This document shows, piece by piece, positions 30,669 to 40,108 of a DNA stretch of 42,570 nt. The stretch covers positions 1 to 42,570 of the forward strand of contig QKGY01000078.1 of assembly GCA_003250235.1 (NCBI GenBank). Reading direction: 5' to 3'. Within the stretch, counting starts at the first letter, position 1. Each line of letters opens with the position of its first letter. Below the pieces are notes generated by a model that was not told the origin of the DNA, did not search any database, and worked only from the letters and a program-made list of their open reading frames with translations. The DNA comes from Desulfuromonadaceae bacterium. Lineage in GTDB: Bacteria; Desulfobacterota; Desulfuromonadia; Desulfuromonadales; SZUA-540. The position numbers and the translations under genes were made by a program.

Positions 30669-31526
30669 ATGGTAGCATTGGGGCCGATGCGCGAAGATAC
30701 CGGCTTTTTTTTCGATACCCATGTTCACCTGGATCGTCTCGAGGAAGATCAGTGTCTCGAATCAGAGCTTGATTGCGCCAGGGGGGCAAATGTTGGTGGA
30801 TTTCTTGTTCCGGGCGTCAGACCCTGGGATTGGGACGTCTTACTCGAAACGGTGCGAAAAATCCCGTCCGCACTTGCCGCCCCCGGAATTCATCCCATGG
30901 TGGCTTCGGCGTGGGATCGCTCGGTTTGTGAGAAACTTCGTCTCCTGCTGAAGGAGCCGGATGTTGTCGCCCTGGGGGAGGTGGGCCTTGACGGACTTCT
31001 CCCCGATGTTCCCTTGCCCGTACAGGAAAAAGCGTTCCGGGAGCAGGTTTGCCTAGCGGTTGAGGCAGAGATCCCCCTGCTGATCCATTGCCGAAAAGCC
31101 TTCTCGAGTCTTCTGTCCATTCTGAAGCAGGAACAGGCCCATCGCGTCGGAGGCATTTTTCACGGATTTTCCGGCAGTCTAGAGGTAGCCCGCGAAGCGA
31201 TTCGCCTGAATTTTGCGATCGCGTTTGGTGGCCCGGTTACCTATCCCAATGCCCGCCGGGCGCCTCAGACCCTTCAGGCGATTCCCGCCGAATGGGTTGT
31301 TCTGGAAACCGATGCTCCGGATCTCCCCCCCTATCCGCATCAGGGATCGAACAACCGTCCGTGCTATCTGGATCTCATCGCCAGAAAAGTGGCCGAATTG
31401 CGGGGATGGAGTCTCGAAGAGACAGCGCGGATTACGACGCAGAATGCTTTTCGCGTGCTAAGGATCGACAACAGCTACCGGGACAGATATTTTCCGCCGG
31501 GCATGGAGATTCAGGGAAATGAGTGA
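30669..31526 (+). CDS. TatD-family hydrolase
   Basis: FDTHVHLDRL, GEVGLDG, LLIHCRKA, ETDAPDLPPYPHQGSNNRPCYL motifs; CAGGAGGGTCCTATG gives RBS and ATG at 30669. Confidence 0.91.
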   Translation: MVALGPMREDTGFFFDTHVHLDRLEEDQCLESELDCARGANVGGFLVPGVRPWDWDVLLETVRKIPSALAAPGIHPMVASAWDRSVCEKLRLLLKEPDVVALGEVGLDGLLPDVPLPVQEKAFREQVCLAVEAEIPLLIHCRKAFSSLLSILKQEQAHRVGGIFHGFSGSLEVAREAIRLNFAIAFGGPVTYPNARRAPQTLQAIPAEWVVLETDAPDLPPYPHQGSNNRPCYLDLIARKVAELRGWSLEETARITTQNAFRVLRIDNSYRDRYFPPGMEIQGNE

Positions 31527-32280
31527 ACAGCGTTTCAGTCGTCTGGAACTGGTCGTCGGCGTCGAGGGAGTTCGAAGACTCGCCTCGGCCTCCGTTGCCG
31601 TTTTCGGGGTCGGCGGCGTCGGCAGCTATGCCGTAGAAGCCCTGGTGCGGGGTGGCATCGGTCGGCTGACCCTGGTGGATTTCGACGATATCTGTTTGAG
31701 CAATATCAACAGACAACTGCATGCCACGGAAAGCACTTTGGGGCAGCCCAAGGTCACGATTATGGCGGAGCGCTGCCTCCAGATCAACCCGGCGCTACAG
31801 GTCGAGCCACTCAAAGTCTTTTACGAGGCAAACAACTCCGAAGAGCTGCTGGGGCGAGGCTATGATTACGTCCTTGACTGCATCGACAACATCACCTCCA
31901 AACTGCACCTGATCCAGAGTTGCCGGGAAAGAAACCTCCCGGTTATTTCGGCCATGGGGGCCGGAAACAAACTCGATCCCTCCAAAATCAGTGTCGGTGA
32001 CCTTTTCCATACGCAGAAATGTCGATTGGCCCGGGTTATCCGCAAGGAACTGAGACGCCGGGGGATCACGTCCCAGGTAAAGGTCGTTTATTCCACCGAA
32101 GAGTTCGTCCCTCGCGAAACGGAAATGGCAAGCCAGGGCGGAGGTGGCCGGAGAGGAGATGGCCGCGGTACCCCTGAATTTACCAAAATGCTCCTGGGGA
32201 GTTCTTCCTACATACCGCCGATTTTCGGCATGACGATGGCAGGCGAGGTTCTTCGCACCCTGCTCAAAGACCGGAGATAA
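31519..32280 (+). CDS. tcdA: tRNA threonylcarbamoyladenosine dehydratase (ThiF/E1-like)
   Basis: RFSRLELVVGVEGVRRLASASVAVFGVGGVGSYAVEALVRGGIGRLTLVDFDDICLSNINRQ. Confidence 0.91.
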   Translation: MSEQRFSRLELVVGVEGVRRLASASVAVFGVGGVGSYAVEALVRGGIGRLTLVDFDDICLSNINRQLHATESTLGQPKVTIMAERCLQINPALQVEPLKVFYEANNSEELLGRGYDYVLDCIDNITSKLHLIQSCRERNLPVISAMGAGNKLDPSKISVGDLFHTQKCRLARVIRKELRRRGITSQVKVVYSTEEFVPRETEMASQGGGGRRGDGRGTPEFTKMLLGSSSYIPPIFGMTMAGEVLRTLLKDRR

Positions 32281-32282
32281 CG

Positions 32283-33035
32283 ATGGATGCATTTGTCTGG
32301 CAGGCTGCTGCACTCGCACTGGTGGGTATTGTGGCGGGATTTCTCAACGTCATGGCCGGTGGCGGGTCGTTGCTGACCCTGCCATTGCTGATCTTTCTCG
32401 GTCTTCCCGCTGCCGTTGCCAACGGAACCAACCGGGTGGCGATCTTTTTTCAGAACTTATTCGCCATCAACGGATTTCGGCGTCAGGGGATATTTCCGGC
32501 GCGACTGGCACTGCTGTGCACCCTTCCGGCGTTGGCCGGCAGTTATTTTGGTGCCAACATGGCCATCACCATGGACGACGAGCTGTTCCGGCGCGTTCTG
32601 GCCATGATCATGGTCGGCGTCATGGTGTTTACGGCCATCGACCCGATGCGAAGATTACGGCTGGGAGAGGTACACATGACGTTCATGCGGTCCTCGGTTC
32701 TGGTCGTTTCATTTTTCTTTGTGGGGGTTTATGGCGGGTTTGTCCAGGCGGGAGTTGGGTTCATTATCATTACGGCCCTGCTTGTTCACGGGCTCGATCT
32801 GGTACGCATCAATGCGATCAAGGTCATCGTGATTTTCTGTTTCACGATCGTTGCCCTGGCTATCTTTATGCTTCATGGGCAGGTCAACTACGGTCTGGGG
32901 CTCTCCCTGGCCGCAGGCAATTCGATCGGAGGCTGGGTGGCCACCCATGTGGCGGTAAAAAAGGGCCACGACTGGATTAAGAAAGTCGTGACCCTGACCG
33001 TGTTTGTCTTTGCCCTCAAATTGTTCTTCAGCTGA
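32283..33035 (+). CDS. TauE/SafE family sulfite exporter-like membrane protein
   Basis: GFLNVMAGGGSLLTLPLLIFLGLPAAVANGTNRVAI; GGFVQAGVGFIIITALL. Confidence 0.9.
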   Translation: MDAFVWQAAALALVGIVAGFLNVMAGGGSLLTLPLLIFLGLPAAVANGTNRVAIFFQNLFAINGFRRQGIFPARLALLCTLPALAGSYFGANMAITMDDELFRRVLAMIMVGVMVFTAIDPMRRLRLGEVHMTFMRSSVLVVSFFFVGVYGGFVQAGVGFIIITALLVHGLDLVRINAIKVIVIFCFTIVALAIFMLHGQVNYGLGLSLAAGNSIGGWVATHVAVKKGHDWIKKVVTLTVFVFALKLFFS

Positions 33036-33037
33036 CC

Positions 33038-33256
33038 CTACTTGAGCTCGAACGCGACCTTCAAAACCACTTGATATTCACTGACCTTGCCTTCGGCAGA
33101 AACGTGTCCGCGGATATCCTGAACCTCGAACCAGGACAGCCGCTCCAGCGAGTGTTGGGCGCGACTGACCGCCGCCTGTATCGCTCCTTCGATGCTTTCG
33201 CTGGAAACGCCGATGATCTCGACCTTCTTGTATATGCGATCCGCTCCATACGTCAT
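33038..33256 (-). CDS. Dodecin family protein
   Basis: YKKVEIIGVSSESIEGAIQAAVSRAQHSLERLSWFEVQDIRGHV..YQVVLKVAFEL. Confidence 0.93.
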   Translation of the reverse strand: MTYGADRIYKKVEIIGVSSESIEGAIQAAVSRAQHSLERLSWFEVQDIRGHVSAEGKVSEYQVVLKVAFELK

Positions 33257-33352
33257 GAAGAGTCCCTCCCTTTCCTTGGGGTTTAGACTCATCTTAACAG
33301 CTGCCACGGGCTTGTAAAGCGGCCGGTCGCAGGAGGTTTCCGGCAGCGGAAA

Positions 33353-34885
33353 TCAGGCGGCGGGGGTTTCGTAAAAGAGGACTCGCCCCTCCCCTTTTTC
33401 TTTGGCCCGATACATGGCCTCATCGGCATGGCGCAGCAACGTACCGACATTGGGGCCATGCTGGGGGAATACGGCGGCTCCGATGCTGGGTCTGGCCACG
33501 AGAATTTTCCCATCCAGGTGAATGGGGAGGGAAAGTTCGAGGGAGATCTTGTCCGCGATCGCGTTGATCGTGGATACGTCGTGAATGCCGGCGACGATCA
33601 CTACAAATTCATCTCCTGCCAGCCGGCCTACGGTGTCGGTATCCCGAACGCAATTTTTAAGTCGTTGGGCGACTTCTTTGAGCACTCGATCGCCTTTTTC
33701 GTGACCGAGAGTGTCATTGATGGCCTTGAACCCGTCCAGATCGAGAAACAGGACGCCGACCAAGGTGTCGTCCCGTTTGGCCCTGGCGAGCGCCTGACTC
33801 AGTCGGTCAAGGAGCAGCATGCGGTTGGGCAAGCCGGTGAGGGAGTCGAAGTATGCGAGTTTTTTTACTTCAAGCTCGGCCAACTTACGCTTGGTGATGT
33901 CTTTGGTGACATGGACGGCGTGAACGATCTTTCCTTGTGCATCGCGAACCGGAGAGACGGAAACCTCCAGGTAATGGATGTTGCCACGGTGATCCTGAAC
34001 CTTGTGCTCGACAACGCTGTGCTCGCCGGTTGCTAACGTGTGGGGCAGAGGACAGGGATTTTCACTGGTTCTATGGAGGGAGCCTCTTTGGCAGAGGATC
34101 TCATGGCATTTCTTGCCGAGAAGATCCACCTCCTGCTTGTCTAAATTTGCAAGCAGGACCGAGTTGGCGCCAAGGATCAGGTTGTCTTCGACATCAATGA
34201 TGGCGACGCCATCGTTCATGCTGTCAAGAACCGTTTTGGTGAATTCAAGCGATCGTTTCAGCGACTCCTCGCTGTCACGTAGGGCATTCTCAATTTCCTT
34301 TCGAACGGTGACATCCCTGAAAATCCCCCGCGAAGAAACGGCGCAGCCGTTTTCAAAACGGAAATTGCAGTTTCCCTCCACAGAAAGCGTCCGACCGTCC
34401 TTAGTCAGAAATTTAAGTTCCATGCACTCTTCCGTTTGCCCTTCCTGCATGTTTTGAAAGATGCCCAGGCAATGATCATGGCAGTCGCTGTGGATGAAGT
34501 CCGTCATGTGGAGGTGGGGGATGTCGTCTTCCTGATAGCCAAGAGCCTCGCGCCAGGCTCTATTGGTGTAAAGGATTCGGCCGTCCGCTCCGATGCACTG
34601 GATCAGATCGCTGGCGTTCTCAAACAGGTCCCGAAAGCGCTGCTCTCTTTCCTGGAGGGCCTTTAAAGATTGACGGGAGCGAAAGTACCCGTACCCGACG
34701 ATAAGGCCGAGACATATGCCTATCAGGATGGAAAAACCGAGATGTTGGGGGCGAAGGGGGGTGCTGTGGAAGAGGATTTCATGCAATAAGGTAAGCCCCA
34801 GAAAGAGTAGGCCACCCGCGAGAGCAAAACCTACATGAAAACGGGCTTTGTTGTTTTGCGATGCAGAAGAAATCGGCATAATCAA
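33353..34885 (-). CDS. Membrane PAS-PAS-GGDEF diguanylate cyclase
   Basis: Two TM helices, two PAS domains, DSLTGLPNRMLLLDRL, RDTD (I-site) five residues before AGDEFVVI. Confidence 0.92.
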   Translation of the reverse strand: MIMPISSASQNNKARFHVGFALAGGLLFLGLTLLHEILFHSTPLRPQHLGFSILIGICLGLIVGYGYFRSRQSLKALQEREQRFRDLFENASDLIQCIGADGRILYTNRAWREALGYQEDDIPHLHMTDFIHSDCHDHCLGIFQNMQEGQTEECMELKFLTKDGRTLSVEGNCNFRFENGCAVSSRGIFRDVTVRKEIENALRDSEESLKRSLEFTKTVLDSMNDGVAIIDVEDNLILGANSVLLANLDKQEVDLLGKKCHEILCQRGSLHRTSENPCPLPHTLATGEHSVVEHKVQDHRGNIHYLEVSVSPVRDAQGKIVHAVHVTKDITKRKLAELEVKKLAYFDSLTGLPNRMLLLDRLSQALARAKRDDTLVGVLFLDLDGFKAINDTLGHEKGDRVLKEVAQRLKNCVRDTDTVGRLAGDEFVVIVAGIHDVSTINAIADKISLELSLPIHLDGKILVARPSIGAAVFPQHGPNVGTLLRHADEAMYRAKEKGEGRVLFYETPAA

Positions 34886-35148
34886 AGTTTCTAACGAGCG
34901 GGCAGATCGGAAGAAGATTTTGAGGAAGAGGTATTTCTCAGCATTTAACTCAAGATCAACCTATCATGCCATAACTCCGGCGGGAAAAGAACCCCAAAAG
35001 AGAAGGGAGTCATGACTTTTACAGTACCCGAGACAAATGAGTTTGAAGAGAAAAAGGGTTGGTCAGGATCGAGAAGAGACCGGAATGGCGAGCCATCTTT
35101 CATCGTGTCGTGCCGACGGAAATAACAGCTCTGGATTCTTGATGTTTT

Positions 35149-37083
35149 TTACCAGAAGAGGTTCCAGCTCAGCGAGGTGTCGGTGACGTCGTGGTTATAA
35201 ATGCGCTGTCGCGTGACTTCGAGGATAAGGCTGCTCGAAGCTCCCGTCACCAGTGTTTGCCCCAGTTTTATCTCGGTGCCCCGATGGCGCTCACCCAGCT
35301 CGTACCAGAGATGGCGGCCGGAAATAGAGGTCTTCCATCGGTCTTTGACATTCACTAGAGTCCCGATCGAACCGCCTCCCCCAAAAGAAAAACTGTCCCG
35401 GAATCGACCCGATACCAGGAGCTCCGTCTCCGCCATGCCATAGAAAAGGACCGTATCATTCCCGTAACAAAAACCGCCCCCAGGAGACAGTTCGTAGACG
35501 GGATGATCTTTTCCGTCATCGCCCGGGCGCTGTTTTACGCCAGTTCTGACCTTCCAGGAAATCGGTTTGAAGAAACGGGTTCTCGGGGAAAGGGAAACAA
35601 TGTCGATCAGGTTGAGGTTGTACAGCTGGAAAGAATTTCTGCCGGAGTAATAGCGCAGGACCAGGTCGGCAAAATCAATCTGAGATCCGCGAATGTATCC
35701 GGAATCGGCATCGAGAAGGTTGTGGTAGGCCGGCCGGATTTTAAACTGCTCGAACAACTCCCCCTTGCGCCAACCGGCACCAAGGCTCAGCCGGTTCGAT
35801 CCATGGCCGAAATCCGGGCGTACCGGTTCCTCCCAGTCCATGTCATCTTCCCGGGTCCCCAACAGGCTTCTCTCGCGAAGCAGCGACAGATAGCGGGTAC
35901 GATAGTCGGCCTGGGTGAGCCGCTTCTTGAAATAGCTGAATTCGACAGATTCGGTGGCCAGGTCCAGAACGCGAATCTGTCCTTCGCGCGTGAGGGGTGT
36001 TTCCGATAGCTGATCGGGATTGAGAGCCCCGTCAAGAATCGCCAGGGCCGTATTCTGCTCGGCCTCGTTCATCTGCGAGGCGATACGGGCAATACGGGTC
36101 GCTTTGGATGGGCGGTAATTGCTTGAGTCGATGAGCCCGGCCTCGCGGACGATTCTGACCGTATCGATGGGGATTACCCAAGGCCGGGTCTGATCGGTCA
36201 GGTCCAAAGAGGGCCTCGCCGCTTCAAGAAGAAACAGCAGCTGATAGGCACAGTTTTCGTCGAAGAAAAAATAATCCGAATAGATGTCGCGAAGCTCCCA
36301 GATGTGAAGAAACATCCGCCGGGTTTCCTCGGCACTGAGATTGAGAGGATATTCCCACACGTCGCGACGTTCGAGATCGGCATATTCCCGGAGCTTCTGA
36401 TAATACGGGAGGATCGAGAAATACCCTCGGTAGAGCCCGAAAATGCCCTTGACGGCATAGGCAAACCCGTTGGTTTCGTCGGTGAAGGCCGAGTAGTTGA
36501 CCGCGTAGGAGAGGAGCTTGCTTTTGTAAGGCCCTTCGATGTTGATCAGGGTATGGCCGAACATGGAGGCGGGACTGTTATTATGCGTGCCGGGAAAGAT
36601 CAGAACGGCAGAACGCGGATCGACCTCTTTCAGGGCCTGCTGAAATTCGCTGCAGGAGGCACCGATGTCATCTCCGGCAAAGTCGAGCTGCTTGGTCAAC
36701 CACTCGTATCGGGCCGGAAACCGGCACCGGGCCGATTGGTCACCGGTCTGCGGTGAGTCGAAAAACGCTTTGAGGGTAGCTTCGAGTTCCGCCTCCGGAT
36801 CGTGCTTTCCGTTCTCGGCCAGAAAGAATTTCGGGTCGTCGATCAGACTGACAAGGCCATGGAAGGTGTTTTTATAGTGAAGCAGCGTGTGCCAGTAGCG
36901 GTCGGATTGAAGATCCAACGCCTGAGCGCGCTCGATGAGCTCCTGTGCTGTGGAAGGGCTACTGGCGTGAGCGGGAAAAGCGAGCAGCAATATCCACAGG
37001 AAAACAGCGAGGCCCGGGAAAAATTTCTCCCCGGGCCTGCGGATCACCTGAGTGTTTCGTATGCGGGTAAAGAACAGACGCAT
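35149..37083 (-). CDS. DUF4105 / Lnb N-terminal periplasmic domain protein with C-terminal beta-rich domain
   Basis: Signal peptide; GTHNNSPASMFGHTLINIEGPY...FFFDENCAYQLLFLLEAARP (papain-like His and Cys); aromatic C-terminus SLSWNLFW. Confidence 0.85.
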   Translation of the reverse strand: MRLFFTRIRNTQVIRRPGEKFFPGLAVFLWILLLAFPAHASSPSTAQELIERAQALDLQSDRYWHTLLHYKNTFHGLVSLIDDPKFFLAENGKHDPEAELEATLKAFFDSPQTGDQSARCRFPARYEWLTKQLDFAGDDIGASCSEFQQALKEVDPRSAVLIFPGTHNNSPASMFGHTLINIEGPYKSKLLSYAVNYSAFTDETNGFAYAVKGIFGLYRGYFSILPYYQKLREYADLERRDVWEYPLNLSAEETRRMFLHIWELRDIYSDYFFFDENCAYQLLFLLEAARPSLDLTDQTRPWVIPIDTVRIVREAGLIDSSNYRPSKATRIARIASQMNEAEQNTALAILDGALNPDQLSETPLTREGQIRVLDLATESVEFSYFKKRLTQADYRTRYLSLLRERSLLGTREDDMDWEEPVRPDFGHGSNRLSLGAGWRKGELFEQFKIRPAYHNLLDADSGYIRGSQIDFADLVLRYYSGRNSFQLYNLNLIDIVSLSPRTRFFKPISWKVRTGVKQRPGDDGKDHPVYELSPGGGFCYGNDTVLFYGMAETELLVSGRFRDSFSFGGGGSIGTLVNVKDRWKTSISGRHLWYELGERHRGTEIKLGQTLVTGASSSLILEVTRQRIYNHDVTDTSLSWNLFW

Positions 37084-37550
37084 TAACCGACAATGGTGAT
37101 GATACGGTCGATTACCTCGGCGCTGCTGTCCTCACCGTTGATAAAAATGTTGTTGAAATTGTTCTGAAGGCGGCTGAAGGCCTCACCGCGGTCGGCAGCG
37201 GGAATTTCGAGAAGCTCGGCAAGGGTTTCCAGGGTTTCGCCATTGCCGGCAGCGATGTCACGGGCCAGCAGGTCGAGGTTATCGCGGGTGAAAGCCAGAG
37301 CGCGATCGTTTTTGATGATGTTGGCCGGCTGCTCGCAGCCCAGGGTCCCAGAGGTGATGCCAAAAGTCTGGTTGCCGAAAGTGCCGTTGGTGGTTGCCTG
37401 AAGGGACTGGGAGATAACCGAACCGTCCGCTTTCCCTTCCCACAGAATGGTGCCGAGGCCGCAGCCGCAGTTTTTGTCAGCCTGTCCGGCAAAAGCGGCC
37501 CCAGCCGTTAGAACCAGTACAGCCAAAGAAACGACGAGAGTTCTTTTCAT
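37083..37550 (-). CDS. DUF3015 family secreted protein
   Basis: Signal peptide MKRTLVVSLAVLVLTAGAAFA; DKNCGCGLGTILWEGK..SQSLQATTNGTFGNQTFGITSGTLGC. Confidence 0.86.
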   Translation of the reverse strand: MKRTLVVSLAVLVLTAGAAFAGQADKNCGCGLGTILWEGKADGSVISQSLQATTNGTFGNQTFGITSGTLGCEQPANIIKNDRALAFTRDNLDLLARDIAAGNGETLETLAELLEIPAADRGEAFSRLQNNFNNIFINGEDSSAEVIDRIITIVG

Positions 37551-37603
37551 GGTGTTGTATCCTCCTTGTAGTGAACCGGTTATAAACCACACACGAGATA
37601 AAA

Positions 37604-37632
37604 TATTTAAATGGTTATATCGCTATTGTCAA
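37604..37632 (-). promoter_or_regulatory. Sigma-70 promoter for DUF3015-DUF4105 operon
   Basis: Minus strand TTGACA-17 bp-TAAATA. Confidence 0.65.
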
Positions 37633-37792
37633 GAGCTCAGACAGGTCGATGCCAAGGGCGAAGCTTCGGGGGACGGGGGTAACGTTGTTGCGGATACCGT
37701 ACCGGACGGCACGGTTATGCAGTCGTTAACTTGGCGGAATGGACCGCCGAGGCAAATTTTAAACGTAGTCAATTGTCGTGATTTGAGCAAAG

Positions 37793-37825
37793 AAAAAGGG
37801 CTTGCGATTTTTATCGCAAGCCCTT
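37793..37825 (-). terminator. Rho-independent terminator downstream of tRNA-Phe
   Basis: Minus strand GGGCTTGCGAT AAAA ATCGCAAGCCCTTTTTCTTT. Confidence 0.85.
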
Positions 37826-37833
37826 GATTTCTC

Positions 37834-37909
<76 letters not shown>

Positions 37910-37922
37910 GCGGTGAAGCCCG

Positions 37923-37951
37923 TTTATAGCCAAATCGCAGATGTCTGTCAA
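37923..37951 (-). promoter_or_regulatory. Sigma-70 promoter of tRNA-Phe
   Basis: Minus strand TTGACA-17 bp-TATAAA. Confidence 0.75.
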
Positions 37952-37996
37952 GTAAAATTATTACGGTGACTCATGGGTGTGAGTCCGGGAGCCGGG

Positions 37997-38024
37997 TTGC
38001 ACCTCGGAAAGTTTGTGATATAAA
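37997..38024 (+). promoter_or_regulatory. Candidate promoter of trehalose cluster
   Basis: TTGCAC-16 bp-TATAAA with extended -10 (TGATATAAA). Confidence 0.5.
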
Positions 38025-38074
38025 TAAAAACCCCTTTAAGTTCAAATAGATAACTTCAAAGACGGGAGGTTGGA

Positions 38075-38761
38075 ATGATTGCCGCTTCGAATTTGGCGTC
38101 CCCGACAAGCCCCTTTGCTCTCAAGGATTGTGCGCTGATCACCTTGGCAACGGGCACCAAGGCCCAGAATCTGAGGGAGTTTGCCGAAGGACTGCAAAAC
38201 GCTTCTCTGGACAGCTTTATCCACCATTTCTGGGGACGCCTTCTGACGCCCACGTTTGACGAACCCGAATACAATAACGACTTTGCCTCCTGGGCCTATC
38301 ATGGCCTCCATGACAAGCCGCTTGCAGAACGTTTGAGCATGGTCATCCCAACGGATTACCCTGATTTGGAGGCGTTGAGGCAGGAGGTCGTGGATGTGGT
38401 CGAGCAGCGACTGGATGAGAGTGAACTGGTCCCCTGGGCGAAGGCGGACCAGCAGTTTTATTTCCTGCGCTCGCATATCGTGATTTTCGATACCGGCAGG
38501 CGGTTTACGGACCCCGAGGAACTTCTCCCGGTATTCCCCACCCTGTCAACGGGCAGCATCTACTATCATTTCATCGATGCCCAGGGACGTACGGAAAATC
38601 GCTGTAATGATTTCACCGTTTGGCTCAGTGGGCTCGGTGAGTGCTATCGCGAGCTGGGACAAAAGCTGTGCTGCGTGGATCCCTATTTTTCATCCCTCAA
38701 GGAACTGAGGAAGATCGTTACGGCGATATTCAGGGATTGCTTCGATGGGGAGAAACGCTGA
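38075..38761 (+). CDS. DUF5752 family protein
   Basis: FAEGLQNASLDSFIHHFWGRLLTPTFDEPEYNNDFASWAYHGLHD; first gene of trehalose-related cluster; GGGAGG RBS. Confidence 0.75.
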   Translation: MIAASNLASPTSPFALKDCALITLATGTKAQNLREFAEGLQNASLDSFIHHFWGRLLTPTFDEPEYNNDFASWAYHGLHDKPLAERLSMVIPTDYPDLEALRQEVVDVVEQRLDESELVPWAKADQQFYFLRSHIVIFDTGRRFTDPEELLPVFPTLSTGSIYYHFIDAQGRTENRCNDFTVWLSGLGECYRELGQKLCCVDPYFSSLKELRKIVTAIFRDCFDGEKR

Positions 38762-40026
38762 TGGCAAAGGCTACGAACAAAACGGTGAAAGGGATTATCG
38801 AGGAATACAAGGCTGTGGTCGGTGACGAGGTGATCAGTCATCTGCAACAGCTTTCCAAACCGCTGAGAGGGGCTCGGGTGGTTCATGTCAATTCCACTCG
38901 GGAGGGGGGCGGGGTTGCCGAAATCCTGCACAAGCTTATCCCCTTGAAACAGGCGCTGGGTATAAATGCGACCTGGGAGGTGATCACGGGAGAGTCCCGT
39001 TTTTACCAGTGTACCAAGGGGTTTCATAATGCCTTGCAGGGCGTTCCGCAAAGTATCCCCGATGGGCTGCTCAGAGCGTACGAGGAAACCAACCAACGAA
39101 ACGCCGAGGACCTTAGGCAGAAGCTGGTGGATGCGGATGTGGTCTTTATTCATGATCCTCAGCCGGCGCCCCTTCTCGCCCAGATGCCGGAACGAAAAGG
39201 GAGGTGGGTGTGGCGATGCCACATTGATGCCAGTCATCCGTACCGACCGGTGTGGAAGTACCTGAAACAATGGGTCACTCCGTATGATGCCAGCATCTTT
39301 TCTCTGCCGGAATTTGCGCAAAAACTCCCTCACCCTCAATACATCATTGCGCCGAGCATCGATCCTCTGAGCGACAAGAATCGCGATCTCCCGGAGCGGG
39401 AGATCCAGTCCGTCTGTCAGGAGTTCGGTCTCAACCCCGAGGTGCCTATCGTTCTGCAGGTTTCCCGGTATGATCGTTTCAAAGATCCGCTTGGGGTCAT
39501 CGAGGCTTACAAACTGGCCAGCAAGCTGACCCCTCTTCAGCTTGTTCTGGCCGGAGGGGGCGCAAGCGACGATCCCGAAGGAGAAGCGGTCTTAAGAGAG
39601 GTTCGCCAGGCGGCGAACGGGGACCCCAATATTCACGTGCTGCTTCTGCCGGCCGATGCTCATCGGACCATCAATGCCCTGCAGCGAACGGCGGATATCG
39701 TGATGCAGAAGTCGATCAAGGAAGGTTTCGGACTGACCGTATCCGAAGGGATGTGGAAAGGAAAGCCGGTGATCGGCGGAGACACCGGCGGCATCCGGCT
39801 GCAGGTGATCAACCACTACACCGGATTTCTGGTTCACACCCCGGAAGGAGCGGCCCTGCGAATCCGTTACTTGCTGCATCGCCGGGACGTTCTGGAAGAA
39901 ATCGGGGCCCGGGCCAGGCGGTTTGTCAAAGAGAACTACCTGATCACCCGTCACCTCAGAGAGTACCTGACCCTGATGAACAGCCTTCTTTCCGGCAGTC
40001 AGGAACGCATTGAGGTCGGTAGCTGA
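38761..40026 (+). CDS. treT: GT4-family trehalose synthase (TreT-like glycosyltransferase)
   Basis: RVVHVNSTREGGGVAEILHKLIPL, WRCHIDASHP, QVSRYDRFKDPLGVIEAYK, KSIKEGFGLTVSEGMWKGKPVIGGDTGGI. Confidence 0.86.
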   Translation: MAKATNKTVKGIIEEYKAVVGDEVISHLQQLSKPLRGARVVHVNSTREGGGVAEILHKLIPLKQALGINATWEVITGESRFYQCTKGFHNALQGVPQSIPDGLLRAYEETNQRNAEDLRQKLVDADVVFIHDPQPAPLLAQMPERKGRWVWRCHIDASHPYRPVWKYLKQWVTPYDASIFSLPEFAQKLPHPQYIIAPSIDPLSDKNRDLPEREIQSVCQEFGLNPEVPIVLQVSRYDRFKDPLGVIEAYKLASKLTPLQLVLAGGGASDDPEGEAVLREVRQAANGDPNIHVLLLPADAHRTINALQRTADIVMQKSIKEGFGLTVSEGMWKGKPVIGGDTGGIRLQVINHYTGFLVHTPEGAALRIRYLLHRRDVLEEIGARARRFVKENYLITRHLREYLTLMNSLLSGSQERIEVGS

Positions 40027-40108
40027 TCGCCGTGGTATTTTTGTCCGCAAGCGTCCGAAAGTGGCGAGGGGCAGGTTGCGTGCGCTCAGGTAAGGACAAG
40101 GGGGAAAG

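Noticed and set aside
33353-34885. Degenerate, inactive GGDEF because the motif is AGDEF
   Set aside because: AGDEF is found in active diguanylate cyclases and the I-site RxxD is intact, so inactivity is not supported
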